Below, piece after piece: positions 53,722 through 62,202 of a DNA stretch of 64,000 nt. The position numbers and the translations under genes are program-made. Source of the stretch: an uncultured Bacilli bacterium (GTDB taxonomy: Bacteria > Bacillota_I > Bacilli_A > RF39 > UBA660); assembly GCA_934183155.1 (NCBI GenBank), contig CAKPSB010000001.1, positions 1 through 64,000 on the forward strand, given 5' to 3'. Each line of letters begins with the position of its first letter. Positions within the stretch are counted from its first letter, which is position 1. The notes under the pieces were generated by a model, which saw only the letters and a list, made by a program, of their open reading frames with translations, had not been told where the DNA came from and ran no database searches.

Positions 53722-54912
53722 ATGAAAAAACCAGAATTACTAGCTCCAGCAGGGGATTTAGAAAGATTAAAAATAGCCATTTTATATGGAGCGGATGCTG
53801 TTTATATTGGAGGAGCATTTAACCTAAGAGCTAATGCTGACAATTTCAAATTAGAAGAAATAAAACAAGGGGTTGAATATGCCCATAAATTAAACAAAAA
53901 AGTTTATGTAACTCTTAATATAGCCATGCATAATAAAGAATATGAAAAAATAGGAAAATATATCAAAGAATTAGACAAAATAAATGTAGATGCCATCATT
54001 ATAAGTGATCCAGCTATACTTAAACTCGCAAAAGGAACTAACTTAGATATTCATCTTTCAACCCAAGCTTCAACATTGAATAAAAGTGCAGTTGAGTTTT
54101 GGAAAAAAGAAGGCGTAACCAGAATCGTTTTAGCCAGAGAATGTACAAAAGAAGATATAAAAAACATTAAAGAAAATGTAGATATTGAATTAGAAGTATT
54201 TATCCACGGAGCCATGTGTGCCTCATATAGTGGCAGATGCGTTCTTTCTAATTTCTTAACCCAAAGAGATTCCAATCGAGGAGGATGTAGTCAAATCTGT
54301 AGATGGGATTTTGATTTATATGATGAAAGTGCCCACTTGCAAGCCGAAAAACCTTTTACATTTTGCACAAAAGATTTATCCATGGCCAAATATATACCAG
54401 ATTTAATTAATCTAAATGTAGATAGTTTAAAAATAGAAGGCAGAATGCGTTCAATTTATTATATAGCCACTGTAATAAAAGTCTATAGAACAATTATAGA
54501 TAATTATTGTAATAATAAAGAAGAATATGAATATAATAAGCAGTATGAAAGCATCTTGCAAAAAGTTGCCAACCGAGATTCCATCCCACAATTTTTCGAT
54601 GGTAACTATGGCAAGTCTGTTCAATATTATAATGGCAGGCAAGAAATAACAAATCAAGACTTTCTAGGGCTAGTAATAAGTTATGATGAAAAAACTGATT
54701 TAGCCAAAGTGCAGCAAAGAAATTACTTTAAAAAAAATGACACAGTAGAAGTGTTTGGTCCAACAAACTCATTTAAATTCAAAGTAAAAAACATCTATGA
54801 TGAAGATTATAATCCCATTGAAATAGTAAGACACCCAAAACAAATAGTTTACATAAAAATGCCTCAAAAAGTAAACCCAAATGACATGATAAAAATGGTT
54901 GACAAAGGGTAA
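53722..54912 (+). CDS. trhP2: U32-family protein TrhP2 (YrrO), tRNA 5-hydroxyuridine synthesis
   Basis: 396 aa. Full U32 signature: ELLAPAGDLERLKIAILYGA, YIGGAFNLRANADNF, FIHGAMCASYSGRCVLSNF and the cysteine cluster GGCSQICRWDF, CTKDL. In B. subtilis and E. coli such proteins hydroxylate U34 with prephenate-derived oxygen in an Fe-S-dependent way. Pairs with trhP1 (1 nt spacing) and trmR upstream. Usually followed by udk then greA; udk is missing here. Confidence 0.93.
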   Translation: MKKPELLAPAGDLERLKIAILYGADAVYIGGAFNLRANADNFKLEEIKQGVEYAHKLNKKVYVTLNIAMHNKEYEKIGKYIKELDKINVDAIIISDPAILKLAKGTNLDIHLSTQASTLNKSAVEFWKKEGVTRIVLARECTKEDIKNIKENVDIELEVFIHGAMCASYSGRCVLSNFLTQRDSNRGGCSQICRWDFDLYDESAHLQAEKPFTFCTKDLSMAKYIPDLINLNVDSLKIEGRMRSIYYIATVIKVYRTIIDNYCNNKEEYEYNKQYESILQKVANRDSIPQFFDGNYGKSVQYYNGRQEITNQDFLGLVISYDEKTDLAKVQQRNYFKKNDTVEVFGPTNSFKFKVKNIYDEDYNPIEIVRHPKQIVYIKMPQKVNPNDMIKMVDKG

Positions 54913-54959
54913 AATATGTAGTAATATTTTGTGAGTGATAAGAGAGCTGAGGTGAAAAA

Positions 54960-55430
54960 ATGACAAACACTAATGAAGTTTACGTAACTGAACAAGGTTT
55001 AGCCGACATGAAAAAAGAGCTAGAATATTTAAAAATGGAAAAAAGACCAGCAGTTATCGAAGCTTTAAAAGAAGCCAGAGCCTTAGGCGATTTAAGCGAA
55101 AACGCTGAGTATGATGCTGCTAGAAATGAGCAGTCAGAAACTGAAAATCGTATTGCAACATTAGAAAAACAAATAGAGAAAGCTATTATTATAAAAAATG
55201 TCAAAACCGATAAAGTTTCAGTTGGTAATACAATTGAATTAGAATATATTGAAGATGGAGAAAAAGAAACATATACAATTGTAGGTGTCAAAGAGGCTGA
55301 TCCATTTTCCAACAAAATATCTAATGAATCTCCAATTGCAAAAGCAATAATGGGAGCAAAAGAGCAAGATACAGTAACAGTATCAAGCCCTAATGGTGAT
55401 TACCAAGTAAAAATAATTTCAATAAAATAA
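54960..55430 (+). CDS. greA: Transcription elongation factor GreA
   Basis: 156 aa. N-terminal coiled coil (about 10-78) with the tip LGDLSENAEYDAARNEQS, including acidic residues that reach the RNA polymerase active site, and a C-terminal FKBP-like domain with SPIAKAIMGAKEQDTV. Rescues backtracked polymerase. SD GAGGTG. Confidence 0.97.
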   Translation: MTNTNEVYVTEQGLADMKKELEYLKMEKRPAVIEALKEARALGDLSENAEYDAARNEQSETENRIATLEKQIEKAIIIKNVKTDKVSVGNTIELEYIEDGEKETYTIVGVKEADPFSNKISNESPIAKAIMGAKEQDTVTVSSPNGDYQVKIISIK

Positions 55431-55453
55431 AAAGCGACTAGTTCGCTTTTTGT
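55430..55453 (+). terminator. Terminator of greA
   Basis: AAAAGCGA, loop CTAGT, TCGCTTTT, then TG. Overlaps the stop codon; T run short. Confidence 0.65.
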
Positions 55454-55481
55454 TATGGAAAAAATTCTTAACTTAAATTTC

Positions 55482-55510
55482 TTGACTTATGTATACTTTA
55501 CTTATAAAAT
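55482..55510 (+). promoter_or_regulatory. Sigma-A promoter of rny
   Basis: TTGACT, 17-bp spacer, TAAAAT. The SD GGAGG and the ATG at 55546 follow. Confidence 0.6.
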
Positions 55511-55545
55511 ATAATTAGGGATATAAATCCCATATGGAGGTAATC

Positions 55546-57099
55546 ATGACAAATTTAGTTTTCTCCATATTGCTAATTTTAATAGGTCTTTTTGTTGGCA
55601 TTATCTTTATGATAATCTTAAATTCTTTAAAAGTACTATCCACAAATAAAAAAGTCTTGAAAATGTTAGAAGATGCTAAAAAAGAAGCAAACAAATTAAA
55701 AAGAGATAGCATTTTAGAAGCCAAAGAAGAAAATCATAGATTAAAAGTTGAGTTAGATAAAGAAACAAAAGAAAAAAAACAAGAAATAAAAGAAAGCGAA
55801 TCACGTCTTTTAGCCCGCGAAGAAAGCATGGACAGACGTGACCAAACTTTACAAAACCGTGAGCAACTATTAGATGATAAAGAAAATAACTTAACCATCA
55901 AACAAAAAGAAATTCAAGAAAGGCAAATGGAATTAGAAGAAGCAAAAAATGAACAACTAAAACAACTAGAAAAAATTGCTGGATATACAAAAGAAAAAGC
56001 CAAAAAAGAAATAATGAAAAAAGTTGAAGATATGATGAACCTAGAAGTAACATCATATATCAAAGATCGTGAAGCCGAAGCAAAATTAGAAGCTGATAAA
56101 AAATCCAAAGAGTTATTAGTATCAACCATGCAAAGATATGCTGCTGACGTAGCCTCTGAGCAAACAGTTACCGTTGTAACCTTACCTAATGACGAAATGA
56201 AAGGACGAATCATTGGTAGAGAAGGTAGAAATATAAGAACAATTGAAGCTGTAACTGGCGTTGATTTAATAATTGACGACACTCCAGAAGCTATAGTATT
56301 ATCTAGCTTTGATCCTTATCGAAGAGAAATAGCTAGATTAACACTAGAAACATTAATTAAAGATGGACGAATTCATCCAAGCCGTATTGAAGAAGTATAT
56401 GACAAAACAGCAAAAGAAATGCAAGCAAAGTTAATTGAAATAGGTAATAATACCTTATTTGAATTGGGCATAACAAAAGTAGACCCAAATCTTGTAGAAA
56501 TATTAGGTAAATTACAATTTAGAACAAGTTATGGTCAAAATGCTTTAAAACATTCAATTGAAGTAGCTAATTTAGCTGGCCTTTTAGCTAGTGAATTAGG
56601 TGAAAATGTAACTTTAGCAAAACGTGCTGGTCTATTTCACGATATTGGTAAATCAATTGATCATGAAATCGAAGGTAGCCATGTTGAATTAGGTGCATCA
56701 CTAGCCAAAAAATATGGTGAAAATGAAACGGTTATTAACACAATTGAGTCACACCATGGTGATACCTCACCAACAAGTGTTATAAGTGTTTTAGTAGCCA
56801 TCGCCGATGGCGTATCAGCATCTCGTCCAGGAGCACGAAATGATTCACTAGAAAATTACATTAAAAGACTAACTGAACTTGAACAAATAGGTAATGAAAC
56901 AGAAGGCGTAGAAAAAACATATGCTGTTCAAGCTGGTAGAGAACTTAGAGTAATTGTTAAACCAGAAGAAATAGATGACTTAAGCAGTATAAAAGTAGCA
57001 AGAGACATCAAAAATAAAATTGAGGAAACTCTTCAATATCCAGGAACGATTAAAGTTGTTGTTATTAGAGAAACAAGAGTAACAGAAGAAGCTAAATAG
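55546..57099 (+). CDS. rny: Ribonuclease Y
   Basis: 517 aa from ATG 55546; the ATG at 55534 overlaps the SD GGAGG. N-terminal membrane anchor (about 4-25), a long coiled coil (about 40-190, with alternating Glu/Lys), a KH domain (MKGRIIGREGRNIRTIEA), and an HD domain (LFHDIGKSIDHE). The main endoribonuclease starting mRNA decay in Bacilli. Full length. Confidence 0.97.
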   Translation: MTNLVFSILLILIGLFVGIIFMIILNSLKVLSTNKKVLKMLEDAKKEANKLKRDSILEAKEENHRLKVELDKETKEKKQEIKESESRLLAREESMDRRDQTLQNREQLLDDKENNLTIKQKEIQERQMELEEAKNEQLKQLEKIAGYTKEKAKKEIMKKVEDMMNLEVTSYIKDREAEAKLEADKKSKELLVSTMQRYAADVASEQTVTVVTLPNDEMKGRIIGREGRNIRTIEAVTGVDLIIDDTPEAIVLSSFDPYRREIARLTLETLIKDGRIHPSRIEEVYDKTAKEMQAKLIEIGNNTLFELGITKVDPNLVEILGKLQFRTSYGQNALKHSIEVANLAGLLASELGENVTLAKRAGLFHDIGKSIDHEIEGSHVELGASLAKKYGENETVINTIESHHGDTSPTSVISVLVAIADGVSASRPGARNDSLENYIKRLTELEQIGNETEGVEKTYAVQAGRELRVIVKPEEIDDLSSIKVARDIKNKIEETLQYPGTIKVVVIRETRVTEEAK

Positions 57100-57108
57100 C
57101 TTCTTTTA
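57087..57108 (+). terminator. Terminator of rny
   Basis: AGAAGCT, loop AAAT, AGCTTCT, then TTTA. Overlaps the stop codon. Confidence 0.7.
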
Positions 57109-57162
57109 TTATACAAAAATATAAAAATGTATAAAAAAAAGACACCCGTACAATATTGTATA

Positions 57163-57191
57163 TTGTTAAAAAAATAATAGAAATATATAAT
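57163..57191 (+). promoter_or_regulatory. Promoter of the truncated oleate hydratase gene
   Basis: TTGTTA, 17-bp spacer, TATAAT. The promoter and the SD AGGAGG are intact although the gene is not. Confidence 0.65.
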
Positions 57192-57216
57192 TAGTAACAT
57201 AGGAGGAAGTGATAAA

Positions 57217-57963
57217 ATGTATTATTCAGCAGGAACTTATGAAGCTTTTGCTAAACCAGAAAAACCAGCCGGTGTAGATAATAAAAAAGCCTATATAATA
57301 GGAACCGGTCTTGCTGGTCTATCAGCCGCCTTTTTCTTATTAAGAGACTGTCAAATGAAAGGAGAAAATATTCATTTATTAGAAAAACTAGATTTAGCCG
57401 GTGGATCATGTGATGGAAAAAAAGATATAACAAAAGGTTTTTACATGCGTGGTGGAAGAGAAATGGACAATCATTTTGAATGCATGTGGGATATGTTTAG
57501 AAGCATTCCATCAATTGAAAATCCAAACATAACCGTCTTAGACGAATATTATTGGCTAAATAAACACGATCCAAATTATTCATTATGCAGAGCAACAATT
57601 AACTGTGGTAAAGATGCACACACTGACAAACTATTCAATTTAGATAAAAAATCAGCCATAGCTCTTTCTAAATTATTTTTAACCCCCGAAAAACAACTAG
57701 AAGACAAAAAAATATCAGATGTTTTACCAAAAACATTTTGGTCTACAAACTTTTGGCTTTATTTGCAAACAATGTTTGCCTTTCAAAAATGGTCATCTGC
57801 TTTAGAAATGAAAAGATATCTATGCCGATATGTTCATCACATCGATGGCTTGCCAGATTTTTCAGCACTAAGATTTACCAAATATAATCAATACGAATCA
57901 ATGATTTTGCCATTGGTTAAATATTTAACAGATTTATATAAAAGGATTTTCTTCACTAATTAA
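57217..57963 (+). pseudogene. ohyA: Oleate hydratase, 3'-truncated
   Basis: 248 aa against about 590 for the family. The N-terminal 240 residues are well conserved: YYSAGTYEAFAKPEKPAGVD, the FAD motif IIGTGLAGLSAAFFLLRD, RGGREMDNHFECMWDMF and RFTKYNQYESMILPLVKYL. After about residue 240 homology stops and the frame ends in LYKRIFFTN, which is antisense to the end of the next gene. Full enzymes add water to the cis-9 bond of oleate and need the missing C-terminal FAD and substrate regions. Almost surely inactive. The break lies at the 3' end of the convergent gene at about 57930, consistent with a deletion. Confidence 0.88.
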
Positions 57964-58314
57964 AGAATCACCACTAAAAGAAACATATAAAACCAGTAAA
58001 GTTGCTGCTAATCCTAAAACGCTTGACCATATTTGAATATCTGCCTCTTTTAAATCCTTACCATACTTAACTTTAACCTCTTTATCATAAATATTAATAA
58101 GCAAAAAACAAATAGCCAAAAATACTCCAACATATCTGTTTATCAAAAGTAAATCACTTGAAAAATCTTCAGAAAATAATTTATTCTTCTTTTCAAGACC
58201 AAGTAAAGTATCATAAGATAAATAAAGGGAAATAATAATAGTTAAAATAGTAATTAAAGTTAAACCAATTTGTAATTTAACTAATGTAGCCTCCTCTAAA
58301 TCATAATTGTTCAT
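57934..58314 (-). CDS. Small membrane protein of unknown function
   Basis: 126 aa with about three or four membrane helices (near 14-34, 60-80 and 92-112). The N-terminus MNNYDLEEATLVKLQIGLTL starts a helix; the middle loop is charged (EKKNKLFSEDFSSD). No recognised domain. Start overlaps the stop of the upstream deacetylase gene (ATGA), so the two are coupled. Its 3' end overlaps the broken oleate hydratase by 30 nt. Confidence 0.72.
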   Translation of the reverse strand: MNNYDLEEATLVKLQIGLTLITILTIIISLYLSYDTLLGLEKKNKLFSEDFSSDLLLINRYVGVFLAICFLLINIYDKEVKVKYGKDLKEADIQIWSSVLGLAATLLVLYVSFSGDSLISEENPFI

Positions 58315-59510
58315 TCACTTTCCTTTATTTTTTTAATTTCCAAAAGTTCACTAACAGTTACAAATTTATAACCATTATTCTTTAAATTTTTAATTAAATC
58401 TTCCAAAACATTAACCGAATATACATGATTATCATGCATCAAAACAATTTTACCAGGTTTAACATAAGGCAAAATATTATTTAAAATCCTCTCCTTACTT
58501 TTAACTTTCCAATCACGCGAATCAATGTCCCACAAAACAAACTTTAAATCAGTATATCCCTTAAGTCTATTATTATAACCACCATAAGTTGGTCTAAACA
58601 AAGTAGGGGTAAACCCAGTAACCTTTTTAATACTTTCGTTAGTTTTGTTAATTTCTTCTTTAAATTCATCCTCACTTAATCTAGTAAGTAACTTATGATC
58701 AAATGAATGATTACCTATTTCACTTCCTTCTTTAAGCATTCTTCTTAATTCATCAGAATAAAATTGTACATGGTTGCCAATGACAAAAAAAGTTCCACAA
58801 GCATCATACTTTTTTAAAATATCCAATATTTTATTAGTGTATTGACTGGGTCCATCATCAAAAGTTAAGGCAATAACCTTGTCATCAACATTAACATTCT
58901 TTTTTTTGATTGAAATATAACTATCATTTCGTTCTTCCTTTTGCCAATCAATTAGCAAATTTAAACTATCGAGCGGTATATCCAAACAAATAATTCCAGT
59001 TTTGCCTTTAATTTCAGATAAATTAAAATACAAAGTCAAATTATCATCATCAATAGAAAAATAATCATAACTAAGATTGTTTAAATAATCCACATCAACC
59101 TCTTTATATTTTTCTAAAAGATTTTTCTTTACATCATAATCTAAAGCAGTTAAATCATCAACAATATTCTCCATAGTTAAAAACTTTTCTGTTTTTTTAT
59201 TATAAGTAAAAGTTTTAATTTTATTTATTTCATTATCTGTAACTATTTTAGTTACTAAACTAACATTTACAATATCACTATTTACCTCATTGTAAGTATA
59301 AGAAATATTAAATTCACCTTTATTAATATACTTAAATTTACTATAATTTTTATTAACATAACTACTAATAGCATTATCAAGCTCCATAATATTAGTAATA
59401 GGATAATTAATACTCGTGTGAGTATTCTCATCAATGTAACTTTCAACCTTCTTTTCCCCGCAGCCACTCATAAAAAAAACAATTAATAAAAGTATAACCA
59501 TCCGTTTCAT
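58311..59510 (-). CDS. Lipoprotein polysaccharide deacetylase
   Basis: 399 aa from ATG 59508-59510, with AGGTGATATTT before it. Lipoprotein signal ending in FFMSGC. An N-terminal ~180-residue domain (similar in layout to the DUF-type domain of other Firmicute deacetylases) precedes a NodB domain. Motifs are LTFDDGPSQYT, the metal-binding GNHSFDH, RPTYGGYNN and LMHDNH. It probably removes acetyl groups from peptidoglycan or a wall polysaccharide at the outer membrane face. Confidence 0.93.
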   Translation of the reverse strand: MKRMVILLLIVFFMSGCGEKKVESYIDENTHTSINYPITNIMELDNAISSYVNKNYSKFKYINKGEFNISYTYNEVNSDIVNVSLVTKIVTDNEINKIKTFTYNKKTEKFLTMENIVDDLTALDYDVKKNLLEKYKEVDVDYLNNLSYDYFSIDDDNLTLYFNLSEIKGKTGIICLDIPLDSLNLLIDWQKEERNDSYISIKKKNVNVDDKVIALTFDDGPSQYTNKILDILKKYDACGTFFVIGNHVQFYSDELRRMLKEGSEIGNHSFDHKLLTRLSEDEFKEEINKTNESIKKVTGFTPTLFRPTYGGYNNRLKGYTDLKFVLWDIDSRDWKVKSKERILNNILPYVKPGKIVLMHDNHVYSVNVLEDLIKNLKNNGYKFVTVSELLEIKKIKESE

Positions 59511-59617
59511 AAATATCACCTAAAAAAGTATATGAAATAAACAAATAATAATTATTCAAATAATATTTTAAAAAATTGTTATATGTGTTAAAATGATAAT
59601 ATACGAGGGGTGAGAAA

Positions 59618-60940
59618 ATGAAAAGACAAACTTACGTTGATGAAGAGGGAAACCCAATTAACCAATCATTACAGCGCAAAAAACCATTATTAACATTCTT
59701 TTTCTTTTTTGGAACTATACTGCCAATAATTATAATAATTATCATAATCGTTTTAGTAACATTAAATTTAGATTGCCAAAAAGTATATAAAGCAATAAAA
59801 GAAAAAAGCCTTAGTTACATAAAAGATCAAGGAACAGTGCCAGCAATAGAAGGAGAAAATGTCACTGTAAGATTAGATGATTTGTACACAAATGGTTATT
59901 TAAGCAGTACAGAAACCAAAAACAATAAATGCTCAGGAACTGTAAAAATAACAAAATATAAAAAAGATTATATCTATACAATTGATGCCAGAAACTGCTC
60001 ATCATGTTCAACTAACAAAAAATATTCAGCCTGGTCTAAAGAATCTACGATATATCCATCAGGAAAAGCCATTGTTGATGTTGTCCCATATTATAATTAT
60101 TATGACAGAGAAGTAAGTACAACAAAATGGTCAGATTACTATGATAATGATGAACTATCTGATGAAACATCAAAATATGGTATAAAATTGCCATTAGACA
60201 CATCAAAATTACCAGAAATTCCAAAAGAAGCAAAATTGGTAAACATTGAAAACGATACAACATACTACTATCGTTATCGTGATCGTAGCTGGAAATGGTA
60301 TGATATCGAAGGTGATTATTCAGAGTTTTTCTCTGAGCAACCACAAGGATATGCCAATAAAGATGAAGACAGTTCGCGATATACAAAATGGACAAAATAT
60401 TCGCTAGATTATCCAGAAGAAAAATCTTATCGTACCATAACCTCAACAACCGGATATAAGTTTTATTATTTAAATAAAAATGGCAAAAAAATATATTTTA
60501 ATAGTGGTAAATATAGTGCTAGAGATGATGTAAATACCAAAAAATATAACAGAATAGAAAGCGAAACATCAAAATTATATCGCTATCGTGATAAACAGTG
60601 GCGCTGGTATAACGGTACAAAAAGAAGGTATAGTGCCTTAAGAACAACTCCACAGCAGAAATTAGTAATAAAAGACAAAGAAACAGAAACCTTAAGTGAG
60701 CCAACAAACTGGATAGCAAATAGTAAATCAGACGCTACAAATCAAGAATTTAGAGTAGAAGAACGTAAATTAATGACTAGATTTAGACAAAAATATGAAA
60801 TTTTATCACTAAAAGTTTTAAAAGAACCAATAAACAAAGAAGCATTTGAAAAAAAAGTGAGAATGTCTATACCATCTTTTGCCTATAATGAAAATTATAA
60901 GATGGAAGTCACATATAAATTTAAATATAGAAAAAGCTAA
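59618..60940 (+). CDS. Membrane-anchored protein with WY-rich repeats, unknown function
   Basis: 440 aa. A single membrane helix (about 26-50) follows a charged cytoplasmic N-terminus. Outside, one segment (LDDLYTNGYLSSTETKN) resembles the start of pilin-like domains, followed by a Cys cluster (NCSSCS). Two clear repeats follow: YYRYRDRSWKWYDIEGDYSE at about residue 211 and LYRYRDKQWRWYNGTKRRYS at about 320, with a related YYLNKNGKKIYFNSGKYSA between. Probably an exported adhesion or wall-binding protein; function unknown. SD GAGGGGTGAG. Confidence 0.78.
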   Translation: MKRQTYVDEEGNPINQSLQRKKPLLTFFFFFGTILPIIIIIIIIVLVTLNLDCQKVYKAIKEKSLSYIKDQGTVPAIEGENVTVRLDDLYTNGYLSSTETKNNKCSGTVKITKYKKDYIYTIDARNCSSCSTNKKYSAWSKESTIYPSGKAIVDVVPYYNYYDREVSTTKWSDYYDNDELSDETSKYGIKLPLDTSKLPEIPKEAKLVNIENDTTYYYRYRDRSWKWYDIEGDYSEFFSEQPQGYANKDEDSSRYTKWTKYSLDYPEEKSYRTITSTTGYKFYYLNKNGKKIYFNSGKYSARDDVNTKKYNRIESETSKLYRYRDKQWRWYNGTKRRYSALRTTPQQKLVIKDKETETLSEPTNWIANSKSDATNQEFRVEERKLMTRFRQKYEILSLKVLKEPINKEAFEKKVRMSIPSFAYNENYKMEVTYKFKYRKS

Positions 60941-60952
60941 AAATAGCTTTTT
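60931..60952 (+). terminator. Terminator
   Basis: AAAAAGCTA, loop AAAA, TAGCTTTTT. Overlaps the stop codon of the repeat protein gene. Confidence 0.75.
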
Positions 60953-61021
60953 TTATATTATGAAAGGCAAGAAATAAAACAAAATTATAATGTTTTTAAG
61001 CATAAACAAATATAATTATAT

Positions 61022-61768
61022 ATGAATAAAATTCATCTAAAAAAACAAAAAAAATTAAAAATAATCAATTTAATAGCCATACTTATCATTTCCTCGATAA
61101 TAAGTATTATCTTAATATTTAGCTATATAAAAAAACAAATAATGCCATCAATATATAAATATGGAACAATTGAAGCCAAAAAATTTTCTAGTATAATAAT
61201 AAATGATGCCATTGATAAATATATATCAAAGCAAATAGATATTGATAAACTATTTAAAATAACATATGATAAAAATAATGAAATAAAAGATATAACACTA
61301 AATACAAACATAATAAATAGTTATCTAACAAAAGCTACCAAAAGTATTCAAAAAAATTTAAAATACATCGAAAAAGGAAATATAAAAAAAATAGAATATC
61401 AAGCCGACCTACTAGAAAATTATAATGAAAAAGATCTTAAAAATGGTATAATATACTACCTTAATACGGGTTTTATTTTTAACAATCCAATATTTTCTAA
61501 CTTCGGTGGCCAAATACCAATAAAACTAGCTTTAACAGGAGATATAATAAGTAATATAACAACTAAAATAGACAATTATGGAATAAACAATGCTTTAATA
61601 AAAGTTTACGTAAACCTAAAAATTTCCCAGCAAATTATTCTGCCTTATTTTAAAAAAGACATAGTATTAGAGACAAAAGTACCCGTTGTCATAAAAATAA
61701 TAAACGGAACAGTTCCAAATTATTATGGAAACTTAAATTCTACGCCAATAACCATACCAAACAAGTAA
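61022..61768 (+). CDS. yunB: Sporulation protein YunB
   Basis: 248 aa. Membrane anchor (about 14-34) followed by an extracytoplasmic domain. The C-terminal region FGGQIPIKLALTGDIISNIT ... YGINNALIKVYVNLKISQQI closely follows the YunB pattern. In B. subtilis it is a sigma-E-dependent protein needed for normal sporulation. It has no strong SD. It is the third sporulation-specific gene in the window. Confidence 0.88.
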   Translation: MNKIHLKKQKKLKIINLIAILIISSIISIILIFSYIKKQIMPSIYKYGTIEAKKFSSIIINDAIDKYISKQIDIDKLFKITYDKNNEIKDITLNTNIINSYLTKATKSIQKNLKYIEKGNIKKIEYQADLLENYNEKDLKNGIIYYLNTGFIFNNPIFSNFGGQIPIKLALTGDIISNITTKIDNYGINNALIKVYVNLKISQQIILPYFKKDIVLETKVPVVIKIINGTVPNYYGNLNSTPITIPNK

Positions 61769-61772
61769 AGTG

Positions 61773-61781
61773 TGATATAAT
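61773..61781 (+). promoter_or_regulatory. Extended -10 promoter of yutD
   Basis: TGATATAAT lies 17 nt before the yutD start, so yutD is likely expressed apart from yunB. Confidence 0.55.
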
Positions 61782-61798
61782 AAAAAAGAGGTGCAATC

Positions 61799-62077
61799 AT
61801 GGAAACAGTAAAGTTAAATAACAATTACAAACTAATTAAAGATTACAAAAATGGCTATGAAAAAGAAGCCATAGAAGAAAAATATACCGAATATTTTGAC
61901 GACTACGACTACATACTAGGAGATTGGGCATACGGAAAATTAAGATTAAAAGGATTTTGTGACCAAGACAATAAACTATTCAACAAAATAAATGACATAA
62001 ATTCATTAAACGAATATATAAAAAAGCATTGCGCCTATGACTGCCGTTACTTTGTCATAAAAAAAATGAAGAGCTAA
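61799..62077 (+). CDS. yutD: YutD-like protein (DUF1027)
   Basis: 92 aa. The core YDYILGDWAYGKLRLKGF and the C-terminal YIKKHCAYDCRYFVIKK match YutD. Function unknown; a Bacilli-type conserved protein. The YutD cysteines are present. SD GAGGTG. Followed by a terminator. Confidence 0.85.
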   Translation: METVKLNNNYKLIKDYKNGYEKEAIEEKYTEYFDDYDYILGDWAYGKLRLKGFCDQDNKLFNKINDINSLNEYIKKHCAYDCRYFVIKKMKS

Positions 62078-62101
62078 TATCGTTCCAAAAGCTCTTTTTT
62101 T
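62069..62101 (+). terminator. Terminator of yutD
   Basis: AAGAGCT, 14-nt loop, AGCTCTT, then TTTTT. Overlaps the stop codon. Confidence 0.75.
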
Positions 62102-62166
62102 ATTTACATATAATACGTAAAGTCAATTCAAAAAAAGTAATAAAATATTCATTCACATTTTAAAAA

Positions 62167-62175
62167 TGATATAAT
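62167..62175 (+). promoter_or_regulatory. Extended -10 promoter of the alcohol dehydrogenase gene
   Basis: TGATATAAT lies 27 nt before the start, with SD AGGAGG between. Confidence 0.6.
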
Positions 62176-62202
62176 GTAAATGTAAAAGAATAGGAGGAAA
62201 AA

